From: UBA1563 sp041667115
GTDB taxonomy: Bacteria; Bacteroidota; Ignavibacteria; Ignavibacteriales; Ignavibacteriaceae
DNA: 27,295 bases
Direction: 5' to 3'
Assembly (NCBI GenBank): GCA_041667115.1
Contig: JBAYFO010000049.1
Location: 1 to 27,295, forward strand
Shown here: positions 1 to 7,116 of the stretch, in pieces
Position numbering within the stretch: position 1 is the stretch's first letter
How the letters are laid out: each line of letters starts with the position of its first letter
Translations under genes and position numbers: made by a program
Notes under the pieces: model-generated
Database searches by the model: none
The model's input: only the letters and a program-made list of their open reading frames with translations
What the model was told of the DNA's origin: nothing

Positions 1-902
1 AAAACGAATGAAGTTATTTTCTGTTCCGGTTTTTCTTTAAAGAAATTTGTTTGCCGTTCAAAATAATATTCATGAAGCAGTGTGATGTACTTTTCTTCAT
101 CATTTTTTAACTGCTGAGGAAGATAGATCACGAAATGTGACGTTTCGATTTTCTTTTGAAGCACATCGTGCAATACTACTTCAGAAGTTCCAAAGCCTAA
201 CCGTGGAGATACATAAACGAAGCCAACTGAAATGAGAATGATGCAACTTATTAACAACCATTTAGAAAGCATCAATGTTTTCAATTCCCTTTTCCGGATC
301 AGAACTATTATTCCGCTAAAAAAGAGGAGATTAAAAAATCTGTACAAAACAATTGTAAATGTTATGTCAATATCTTCATCGTACATTGTGCCGGGATAGA
401 ATGGGAGCAAAGGATTGTAAAAAAATAGTTGCGGACGAAAGTAGATTTCCGCGACGGGAATCAAAGCGATTATACCCAGCAGAAAGATAAAAATGAAATA
501 TGAATATTTTTTGTTGATAAAATCTGAAAGCAGTCCCAACGCATAACCGATAACCACAGCAGGCAAAGTTAGCACAGCATAAAACTTGAATCCGTCAAGA
601 AAAGAACAATCATTTCTAAAAAGATGAAAGAGAAATGCAAGAAGCACCGGGATGATCAAAAATATTCCTGAAAAGATCAAAAGTTTCAATTGAAAAACTT
701 TTACCCCGATTGCAGAGGATTTGAATTTGTCTTCATGAAGGGTAAACAATCCTGTATAGATCACCAGAAACAGTCCGTTCAACGAAGCAAACTCGAAACT
801 GAAATATTTTGTTAACGGAAGCGTAAGTAACAAAATATTAATTACAACATGAAGTGCAAGAAGAATTTGGAGGAAGAGATTCTTTTTAAATAATGCTGCC
901 AC
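1..902 (-). CDS. Partial polytopic membrane protein with start of a peptidase-MA-like domain
   Basis: An uninterrupted reading frame runs from a GTG at 902 to the left edge, giving about 300 residues with the C-terminus missing. It begins 6 nt after the murA stop and reads in the same direction, so it is probably the last visible gene of that operon. The first ~230 residues contain about seven hydrophobic segments separated by short polar loops, ending with 'KWLLISCIILISVGFVYV'. The following soluble part reads 'ETSHFVIYLPQQLKNDEEKY' and then 'HEYYFERQ', which resembles the beginning of peptidase-MA-like (gluzincin) domains, where a 'FVIYYP' strand precedes a helix. The expected HExxH zinc motif would lie outside the window, so protease activity is not shown. 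The GTG start is chosen because no ATG lies near; upstream ribosome-binding sequence is weak. The function is otherwise unknown. Confidence 0.7.
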   Translation of the reverse strand, partial: MAALFKKNLFLQILLALHVVINILLLTLPLTKYFSFEFASLNGLFLVIYTGLFTLHEDKFKSSAIGVKVFQLKLLIFSGIFLIIPVLLAFLFHLFRNDCSFLDGFKFYAVLTLPAVVIGYALGLLSDFINKKYSYFIFIFLLGIIALIPVAEIYFRPQLFFYNPLLPFYPGTMYDEDIDITFTIVLYRFFNLLFFSGIIVLIRKRELKTLMLSKWLLISCIILISVGFVYVSPRLGFGTSEVVLHDVLQKKIETSHFVIYLPQQLKNDEEKYITLLHEYYFERQTNFFKEKPEQKITSFV

Positions 903-908
903 GATAAT

Positions 909-2174
909 TTAAAACTCTTGTCCGGCAACACGTTCAATATCGGCGCCGAGTAGACGAAGTTTTTCTTCCAACCGTTGATAGCCGCGGTCTAAATGATAAA
1001 CGCGCAAAACTTCGGTAACACCTTCGGCAGCTAACCCGGCAAGTACCAAAGAGGCACTCGCACGAAGATCAGTTGACATAACTTTTGCCCCTTTAAGTTT
1101 TTTTACTCCTTTAATCACGGCATTGTTTTCCTGGACGGTAATATCGGCGCCAAGTCTCACCAACTCCGGAACGTGACTAAATCTATCAGTATAAATGGTA
1201 TCTGTAACCGTAGAAACACTATCGGCAACACTCATCAGGGCTAACCATTGCGCCTGCATGTCTGTCGGGAATCCGGGAAAAATTCCAGTTGAAACATCAA
1301 TACTTTTTGGTAAAATATTTTGCGCGTCAATACGAATATCATTCCCGACTACATCAATGGTCATTCCAGTGTCTTCCAGTTTAGCGAGAACTGCATAAAG
1401 ATGAGCATCAATTCCACCTTGAATGAGGATATTTCCTTTTGTTATCGCTGCGGCAGTTAGGAACGTCCCCGCTTCAATTCTGTCCGGAATAGTTTCTATT
1501 CCTGCCGGAAGCAGTTCGTCAACACCTTCAATTTCTAAAATAGAAGTATTGATACCAGAAATTTTCGCCCCCATCTTTAAAAGAAAATCCACGAGGTTGG
1601 TAATTTCCGGCTCCATTGCAGCGTTGTTAATGATAGTGGTTCCTTTAGCTAACACCGCCGCCATTAAAATATTTCCCGTAGCACCAACGGAAGATTTATC
1701 AAAATTAATTTTTGCACCGTGCAATTTTTTTGACCGGACAATAATATATCCTTCATCCAACTCAATTTCGGCTCCAAGTTTTTTTAAACCTTCAAGATGG
1801 AGATTGATCGGACGAGGTCCCCAAGCACAGCCGCCCGGTAAAGAAACTTTTGCAAATCCGTAACGTGCAAGCAAAGGACCAAGAACATACACCGAGGCGC
1901 GCATCTTTTTAACATGCTCGTAAGGAGCGATCTGATTATTAACTGTTGCAGAATTAATTTTTAGCACTTGATTTTCAAATTGAATTTCAGCACCAAGCTG
2001 CTTAAGCAGTTTGCTCATCGTAAAAACATCGTTCAACTCAGGTGTGTTATACAAAACCGACTGCCCCGAAGCAAGCAATGCTGCGGGCATTAGCGCTAAT
2101 GTTGCATTTTTAGCACCGCTGATGGAAACGGTTCCTTTTAATGTTTTTCCACCATGAATGACAAATTTATCCAC
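909..2174 (-). CDS. murA: UDP-N-acetylglucosamine 1-carboxyvinyltransferase (MurA)
   Basis: MurA transfers the enolpyruvyl group of phosphoenolpyruvate to UDP-GlcNAc, the first committed cytoplasmic step of peptidoglycan synthesis. The 421-residue product is the usual family length. Lys22-Asn23 lie in 'SGAKNATL'. Cys116 lies in 'LPGGCAWGPRPINLH' and corresponds to E. coli Cys115, the fosfomycin target, so the enzyme is predicted to be of the sensitive type. The 'FPTDMQAQ' and 'DLRASASLVLAGL' motifs and the final 'RGYQRLEEKLRLLGADIERV' are all present. I place the start at the GTG at 2174 rather than an upstream frame opening at 2225. The GTG has an AAAGGG site just ahead, puts Lys22 at the family position, and avoids a 41-bp overlap with the kinase gene. 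It lies 10 nt after the kinase stop, so the two are almost certainly co-transcribed. Confidence 0.96.
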   Translation of the reverse strand: MDKFVIHGGKTLKGTVSISGAKNATLALMPAALLASGQSVLYNTPELNDVFTMSKLLKQLGAEIQFENQVLKINSATVNNQIAPYEHVKKMRASVYVLGPLLARYGFAKVSLPGGCAWGPRPINLHLEGLKKLGAEIELDEGYIIVRSKKLHGAKINFDKSSVGATGNILMAAVLAKGTTIINNAAMEPEITNLVDFLLKMGAKISGINTSILEIEGVDELLPAGIETIPDRIEAGTFLTAAAITKGNILIQGGIDAHLYAVLAKLEDTGMTIDVVGNDIRIDAQNILPKSIDVSTGIFPGFPTDMQAQWLALMSVADSVSTVTDTIYTDRFSHVPELVRLGADITVQENNAVIKGVKKLKGAKVMSTDLRASASLVLAGLAAEGVTEVLRVYHLDRGYQRLEEKLRLLGADIERVAGQEF

Positions 2175-2184
2175 ACAAACCCTT

Positions 2185-4107
2185 TTATTTTTTTGAAAAG
2201 ATCGAACCGAACACACCAACCGCAAACACTTTTTTTGTTGGCGTAACTAATAACCGATTTAAAGCTGTAAAACCACCGGAGTTAGATAGCTCCCAATTTA
2301 TTCCGCCGTCTCTTGTTATCAATATTTCACCTTTATTGCAGGAGATATATCCGTTAGTTTTATTTGTAAAAGAAATTGATAGCAATCCCGACACCAAGCC
2401 GGTAGAAACTTTTTCCCATTGCGAACCACCATCTTCAGTTTTAAAGATATCACCGCCGCCGGCAATGGCAATGCCGTTTGCTTTATCGACAAAATAAATA
2501 TCGCGCAAATAGGTGTCTGTAAATTTATTTTGACTTATCCAATTTTCTCCCTCATCTGTGGTTTTCAAAATGGTACCATTCCAACCGACTGCATACCCGG
2601 TTGCTTCATCAACAAAGAAGAGGTTGAAAAGTAGATTTGAAGTGTTGGAATTAACTCGCCGGAATGTATAGCCGCCATTATTTGATTTTAAGATAGTTCC
2701 CTTTGCACCGCAAATAAAACTTGCATTATTGTTTTTATAAATACGAAAAAAATTTTCTCCATTTAGTTGAAGAATATTTTGCCAGGTGTTTCCCCCATCC
2801 TCGGTTCTAAATATTCTTCCATCGTCGCTAACAACTAATCCCAAATTTGAAGAGAGAAATTTTATATCGGTAAAATTAACTAATGAATCAATTTTAGGAA
2901 GAAGTTCAACCCAATCTTGTCCATAGTTAGTGGATTTAAGAATAGTTCCTTTTTCACCACAAGCAAACCCAAGATCATCTTGCAGAAAAGTAATACCATT
3001 CAGATTATTATTTGTTCCGGAATTCATCTTCACCCAATTGACTGAAGAAGTAAAAGTTGCTCGCGAGTTATAAACTGCCGTAGTATCCATCGGATGAATA
3101 GGTTTTGAAGTTAATCCCGGCCAATACGTAGCTATCGCATTAAAAATAAAATAGGCGAGAAAAATAAGGACAGCCAAAACTGGAAGCGCAAACACGGCAA
3201 TTTTCACTCTTCTTATTTTATCAGCATTGTCTTTCTCAATGGGCTTCTGTTTCGTATTAACTTTTTCAGTTTTTTCAACACTTGCTTTTTCTACCTTTTG
3301 CAAAATTTGATTGACGTCATCTAAAAACTCTTCGCAGTTTTGATATCGTTTAAAAATAGTTTTATCCAATGCTTTGAAAACGATTTTATCAAGTTCGGGA
3401 GGAATAGCGTTTGAATTTATAGAAACTCTTGGTGGAGTTTTTTTTAAGTGTGCTTCCATAATTTCATATTCTGTCCCTTTATCAAAAGGAGTTTTACCAA
3501 CGAGCATTTCGTAAAGGGTTATGCCGATTGAGTAAATGTCACTTTGCTTTGTCGGATCTTCAGCACGAATTTGTTCCGGGCTCATGTATAGCAATGTGCC
3601 TATTTTTGTACCGGTCTTTGTAATTCCTTTATCAAATAAGGCTTTAGAAATACCAAAGTCCATTATTTTAACAACACCCTCTTTGTTAAGAATGATGTTT
3701 GAAGGTTTAATATCCCGGTGAATAAAATTTTTGCTGTGAGCGTGACCAACTCCCTCTAACATTTGTTGCACAATATGCATTGCTTCTTTGATGTCTAACT
3801 TATTTTTCCGAGTAATAAGTTTTTCGAGTGTCTCCCCCTCAACATATTCCATAACAATGCCGAGAATTCCGTTTTGTTCTGTAAAACCGTAAACGGAAAC
3901 AATATTGGGATGATTCAGTTTCGCTTGATTTTTAGCCTCCCGTTTAAACCGTTCAACAAAATTTGAATTGAGAGAACCGGTTTGGTTAAGGACCTTCAGT
4001 GCTACGAAGCGTTCTAATTTTATATCAAAAGCTTTATAGACAATCCCCATTCCTCCTTCACCGAGAATAGAAACTATTTTATAATTTTCAATTAATGATC
4101 CAATCAT
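2185..4107 (-). CDS. Membrane Ser/Thr protein kinase with extracytoplasmic Asp-box/Ycf48-like propeller
   Basis: A 640-residue Hanks-type kinase. Residues ~9-270 hold the catalytic domain: glycine loop GEGGMG (16-21), Lys38 in 'VALKVL', 'HRDIKPSN' (130-137), 'DFG' (150-152) and 'MSPEQ' in the activation segment, so all catalytic residues are present. A charged linker leads to one membrane helix near residues 303-325. The remaining ~300 residues contain six or seven repeats of the type 'GTILKSTNYGQDW', 'GRIFRTEDGGNTW', 'GDIFKTEDGGSQW'. These are BNR/Asp-box repeats like those of Ycf48/HCF136, expected to form a beta-propeller outside the cytoplasm. This takes the place of the PASTA domains of better-known cell-wall kinases. 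The gene starts 14 nt after the PP2C stop; a 6-bp inverted repeat (AACATT/AATGTT, 4108-4130) sits directly before the ATG. The ligand and substrates are unknown. Confidence 0.93.
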   Translation of the reverse strand: MIGSLIENYKIVSILGEGGMGIVYKAFDIKLERFVALKVLNQTGSLNSNFVERFKREAKNQAKLNHPNIVSVYGFTEQNGILGIVMEYVEGETLEKLITRKNKLDIKEAMHIVQQMLEGVGHAHSKNFIHRDIKPSNIILNKEGVVKIMDFGISKALFDKGITKTGTKIGTLLYMSPEQIRAEDPTKQSDIYSIGITLYEMLVGKTPFDKGTEYEIMEAHLKKTPPRVSINSNAIPPELDKIVFKALDKTIFKRYQNCEEFLDDVNQILQKVEKASVEKTEKVNTKQKPIEKDNADKIRRVKIAVFALPVLAVLIFLAYFIFNAIATYWPGLTSKPIHPMDTTAVYNSRATFTSSVNWVKMNSGTNNNLNGITFLQDDLGFACGEKGTILKSTNYGQDWVELLPKIDSLVNFTDIKFLSSNLGLVVSDDGRIFRTEDGGNTWQNILQLNGENFFRIYKNNNASFICGAKGTILKSNNGGYTFRRVNSNTSNLLFNLFFVDEATGYAVGWNGTILKTTDEGENWISQNKFTDTYLRDIYFVDKANGIAIAGGGDIFKTEDGGSQWEKVSTGLVSGLLSISFTNKTNGYISCNKGEILITRDGGINWELSNSGGFTALNRLLVTPTKKVFAVGVFGSIFSKK

Positions 4108-4121
4108 AACATTATCTATTT

Positions 4122-4850
4122 TTAAATGTTGTTAATAATTACATATGAAAAATTATCAGGAGATCCTTTGTCCTCAATTTGCCGGAAAAAGTTTTGCGAT
4201 ATTTCTTCCAGATTTTCCCCCTGAGATAAAGTATCAAAAATTTCATCAGAGTTTAACACTCCACACAGTCCGTCTGAACAAAGAAGAATTTTAAATTGTT
4301 GCCCTTCATCGAGATTAAAATAGTCGCAATCCGGAGAGCAATCGCTGTCTTCTCCCAAAGCTTTCACGATAATATTTCTATGAGGATGTATTTCCGCTTG
4401 CTGAGAAGTGATCAAACCATTATCAACCATTTTCTGAACGAGCGAGTGGTCTTTAGTGACTTGCAGTAATTGATCGTTAGTTAAAAAATAAATACGGGAG
4501 TCACCAATGTGTCCCCAATAGACAGTGTTTCCGGCGATAAACACAACCACGGCAGTTGTAGCCATTCCTCTATAATTTTCAGTATCTCTTCCCTTTACAA
4601 GAAGCGCACGATGCGCTGCCAATAAGGCAGAATTTATTTTTGTTAGATAATCTAACTGAGGATTATGAGTAAAAAAATCGTAGATGGCTTCAACAGCGGT
4701 TTTTGAGGCGACATCTCCGGCCCGGTTTCCCCCCAAGCCATCACAAACAACAGAGAGAAGCCCATCATCTAAATTGAAGACGCTAACAGCATCTTCGTTA
4801 ACAGATCTCCGCTTCCCAACATGTGACGCAAAAATATAATTTACTACCAT
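4122..4850 (-). CDS. PP2C-family Ser/Thr protein phosphatase (Stp/PrpC type)
   Basis: A 242-residue soluble metal-dependent phosphatase, the usual size of bacterial Stp/PrpC enzymes that reverse Hanks-kinase phosphorylation. The PP2C motifs appear in order: 'GKRRSVNEDA' near the N-terminus, 'VCDGLGGNRAGDVAS' with the metal-binding Asp and Gly residues, 'GHIGDSRIYF', 'LLCSDGLCGVL', and C-terminal 'KGSPDNFSYVII' with the final metal-binding Asp-Asn. There is no signal peptide or membrane helix, so it should act in the cytoplasm. It is the first gene of the minus-strand cluster and is followed closely by the kinase. The pairing is the standard kinase/phosphatase arrangement and strongly suggests that it dephosphorylates that kinase and its targets. 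The upstream 185 bp to the tRNA presumably holds its promoter, which I could not assign. Confidence 0.95.
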   Translation of the reverse strand: MVVNYIFASHVGKRRSVNEDAVSVFNLDDGLLSVVCDGLGGNRAGDVASKTAVEAIYDFFTHNPQLDYLTKINSALLAAHRALLVKGRDTENYRGMATTAVVVFIAGNTVYWGHIGDSRIYFLTNDQLLQVTKDHSLVQKMVDNGLITSQQAEIHPHRNIIVKALGEDSDCSPDCDYFNLDEGQQFKILLCSDGLCGVLNSDEIFDTLSQGENLEEISQNFFRQIEDKGSPDNFSYVIINNI

Positions 4851-4969
4851 GAAATAACTTTATGCATGTAAATGAGAAAATACATTGTAAACATAATATA
4901 ATTTTATTCTCTTGTTTTAGCAAAAATTTCCAACAAATCGCTCCGAAAAGATAATGCCTTGGCAAGATA

Positions 4970-5001
4970 TTTGCTAAAGTTTTCGATCCGAATTATATTT
5001 G
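4970..5001 (+). promoter_or_regulatory. Candidate Bacteroidota-type promoter for tRNA-Leu/tig
   Basis: TTTG at 4970-4973 is followed after 20 nt by TATATTTG at 4994-5001. This fits the Bacteroidota pattern -33 TTTG / -7 TAnnTTTG and lies 35 nt before the tRNA 5' end. The assignment rests on pattern match only. Confidence 0.45.
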
Positions 5002-5035
5002 TTTTAACGAAAAACAAAATTATCACAACTTTACT

Positions 5036-5117
5036 GCGAAAGTGGCGTAATTGGCAGCCGCGCTAGACTTAGGATCTAGTATCGAAAGATGTGGGGGTTC
5101 GAGTCCCCCCTTTCGCA
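5036..5117 (+). tRNA. tRNA-Leu, anticodon UAG
   Basis: An 82-nt cloverleaf. The acceptor stem GCGAAAG (5036-5042) pairs with CTTTCGC (5110-5116), followed by discriminator A. The anticodon stem CTAGA/TCTAG encloses the loop CTTAGGA, giving anticodon TAG (leucine CUN codons). A short class II variable arm (ATC-GAAA-GAT) and a T arm GGGGG-TTCGAGT-CCCCC are present. The 3' CCA is not encoded (the sequence reads A-CTA). The trigger factor start codon lies only 26 nt downstream. Confidence 0.97.
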
Positions 5118-5133
5118 CTATTTTATTAATTAT

Positions 5134-5145
5134 GAGGTTAGTTTG
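5134..5145 (+). promoter_or_regulatory. GAGG ribosome-binding site deciding a TTG start for tig
   Basis: GAGG at 5134-5137 is placed 5 nt before TTG at 5143-5145. The open frame extends upstream into the tRNA, and no ATG or GTG is available after the tRNA before the conserved N-terminal domain begins. The TTG is therefore the best start. Confidence 0.7.
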
Positions 5146-6453
5146 GAAACGAAGATCAATGCTATAAGTGAATCTGTACATGAACTTGAAGTTATTGCGG
5201 AATATGATGAGATAAAAAGTTCAATCGATGCCGAGGTTCAGAAACAGGTTAAAACAGTTCAGATTGATGGATTTAGAAAAGGAAAAGTCCCTCCTGCCGT
5301 TATCAAAAGAATTTACGGCGATTCGCTTGAGTATACTGCTGCAGAAAAAGTGGCAAACAAATTATTCTGGCAAATTGAAAAAGAACAAAATCTAAAACCG
5401 ATAAACGAACCTTCACTTACCGATATTGATTTTAAACCAAATGAAAAACTCACCTTTAAGGTCAAGTACGAAGTTTTTCCTAAACTTGAACCACAAGGCT
5501 ATAAGGATATAGAGATTGAGGTCCCCGATTTTAAGATTACCGATGCGGAAGTTGAGCATGAGATCGAACGGCTATTAGAAGCCAATGCAACCTATGAAGA
5601 TGCAGAAATCGTTGAAAATGAAAAATATTTATTAACTGCTGATATTTTTTCTGCCGACGAAACCGGTGCTTCAACCGGGATAAAAATGGAGTCAGACTAC
5701 AAAATAAATCTCACAAACAAAAATATTAATAAAGAGATTTATGACAACGCTTTGAATAAACACGTTGGAGACACATTCTCTTTTTCTTTTGATGAACCGC
5801 ATGAACATCATGATGACGTGCCGCATGAACATCATAAGATTTCTTATTTCGTAGAGATTAAAAGTATTCAGAAAATCGTTTATCCGGAATTGAATGAAGA
5901 ATTCTTAAAAAAAGTTACCCGAGATAAAATTTCTACCGAAGCAGAACTCCGCGAGAGCATTAAAAAAGATTTAATTTCTTATTATGAATCAAGCATCAAT
6001 GATATGGCTGAGTTAAAGCTGGAACAAGCAATCCTCCAGAACAACAAATTTACACCGCCGCAGGTATTCATTCAAAACTATTTAGACCATCTTGTGAAAG
6101 ATGAAATAGATAGTTACAAAAAGAAGAATAAAAAAGTAAAACCCGAAGTAATCCGTGAAAAATTAGCAGCGAAAGCTGAGAACTCGGTAAAATGGATTCT
6201 GATCAAAGATAAAATTATCGAAAAAGAAAACATCGTTTTATCCGAAGAACGGTTGAAAGAACTTTCGGAAGAGAACGCCGAAAAAATGGGTGTTAGCGCG
6301 GATGTGCTGCTTACTCATTATCAATCTGATGAAATGAAAAACCGTCTCTTGCTGAACGAATTCTATTCATTTCTAAAAAAATCAAATACAATTAAACGAA
6401 TTGACCCTGAGGTCTTTTCGCAAAAGGAAGAAGCACATGCAGAGAAACATTGA
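5143..6453 (+). CDS. tig: Trigger factor (ribosome-associated chaperone)
   Basis: Trigger factor binds near the ribosomal exit tunnel and shields nascent chains. The 436-residue product has the family size. The ribosome-docking signature 'GFRKGKVPP' lies at residues 43-51 after the N-terminal beta/alpha region. A middle segment (~150-245) corresponds to the FKBP-type peptidyl-prolyl isomerase domain but lacks a recognisable catalytic signature. It carries a histidine-rich tract 'EPHEHHDDVPHEHH', so isomerase activity is doubtful. The remainder is the helical C-terminal domain ('YPELNEEFLKKV' onward), rich in Lys and Glu. The start is the TTG at 5143. The gene follows tRNA-Leu and overlaps clpP by 17 nt, so folding and proteolysis genes are translationally coupled, an arrangement common in bacteria. 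No clpX follows clpP here. Confidence 0.95.
   Translation: METKINAISESVHELEVIAEYDEIKSSIDAEVQKQVKTVQIDGFRKGKVPPAVIKRIYGDSLEYTAAEKVANKLFWQIEKEQNLKPINEPSLTDIDFKPNEKLTFKVKYEVFPKLEPQGYKDIEIEVPDFKITDAEVEHEIERLLEANATYEDAEIVENEKYLLTADIFSADETGASTGIKMESDYKINLTNKNINKEIYDNALNKHVGDTFSFSFDEPHEHHDDVPHEHHKISYFVEIKSIQKIVYPELNEEFLKKVTRDKISTEAELRESIKKDLISYYESSINDMAELKLEQAILQNNKFTPPQVFIQNYLDHLVKDEIDSYKKKNKKVKPEVIREKLAAKAENSVKWILIKDKIIEKENIVLSEERLKELSEENAEKMGVSADVLLTHYQSDEMKNRLLLNEFYSFLKKSNTIKRIDPEVFSQKEEAHAEKH
5797..5835 (+). repeat. 24-nt-spaced direct repeat encoding the His-rich tract of trigger factor
   Basis: The 15-mer CCGCATGAACATCAT occurs at 5797-5811 and again at 5821-5835. The 24-nt spacing adds eight codons in frame, producing 'PHEHHDDV' followed by 'PHEHHKIS'. 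This looks like a recent in-frame tandem duplication. Confidence 0.85.
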
Positions 6454-7048
6454 AATATATAATCAATTAGTCCCCTACGTTATTGAACAAACCGGACGCG
6501 GCGAACGCGGAATGGATATTTATTCCCGCCTCTTGCGCGAAAGAATTATTTTTCTTGGAACCGCTATTGACGATCATGTTGCAAGTTTAACTATTGCACA
6601 ATTAATCTTTCTTGAAGCCGAAGATGCTCAAAAAGATATTTTCCTCTACATCAATTCTCCCGGTGGGAGCGTTTCTGCCGGATTAGCAGTTTACGACACG
6701 ATGAAATATATCAAACCGGATGTTGCTACTATTTGCGTTGGAATGGCGGCAAGTATGGGAGCGATTCTATTAGCCGGCGGTCAAGCTGGAAAAAGAACTT
6801 CTCTTCCTAATTCAAGAATTATGATCCATCAACCGTGGGTTGGCGGTTTGCAAGGTCAAACTACCGATATCGAAATTCATGCAAAAGAAATGATTAAGAC
6901 TCGCGATACGTTATACGGAATTTTAGCTGCGCACACGGGAAAATCACTCGAACAAATCACAAAAGATTGCGACAGAGATTATTTCCTCTCAGCCGAAGAA
7001 GCTAAGACTTATAATATTATCGATAATATTTTAGAAAAAAGACCATAA
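6437..7048 (+). CDS. clpP: ATP-dependent Clp protease proteolytic subunit ClpP
   Basis: ClpP forms the tetradecameric serine-protease chamber that degrades proteins fed by Clp/Hsp100 ATPases. The 203-residue product is the normal length. The catalytic triad is visible: Ser106 in 'VGMAASMGA', His131 in 'MIHQPW' and Asp181 in 'DCDRDYFLSAEEA'. The 'YINSPGGSV' oxyanion-loop motif is also present. I choose the ATG at 6437, preceded by AAGGAAG at 6424-6430, over an in-frame upstream opening at 6401, because conserved sequence starts at this Met. The start lies inside the end of tig (17-nt overlap), suggesting translational coupling. The ClpC unfoldase encoded at 23204-25702 is a likely partner. A terminator follows directly. 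Confidence 0.97.
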   Translation: MQRNIEIYNQLVPYVIEQTGRGERGMDIYSRLLRERIIFLGTAIDDHVASLTIAQLIFLEAEDAQKDIFLYINSPGGSVSAGLAVYDTMKYIKPDVATICVGMAASMGAILLAGGQAGKRTSLPNSRIMIHQPWVGGLQGQTTDIEIHAKEMIKTRDTLYGILAAHTGKSLEQITKDCDRDYFLSAEEAKTYNIIDNILEKRP

Positions 7049-7054
7049 TCTTCA

Positions 7055-7095
7055 AAAGCCGGTTTTCCTTTTTATAGAAAACCGGCTTTCTTTAT
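7055..7095 (+). terminator. Rho-independent terminator after clpP
   Basis: A perfect 13-bp stem, AAAGCCGGTTTTC (7055-7067) with GAAAACCGGCTTT (7077-7089), has a 9-nt loop and is followed by CTTTAT. It starts 6 nt after the clpP stop. The T tract is short, but the stem is strong. Confidence 0.85.
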
Positions 7096-7116
7096 CCTCC
7101 ATAAAATTAATTTAGC

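Noticed and set aside
1195..1863. Plus-strand open frames opposite murA
   Set aside because: They lie wholly inside a well-conserved murA reading frame on the other strand and encode nothing recognisable.
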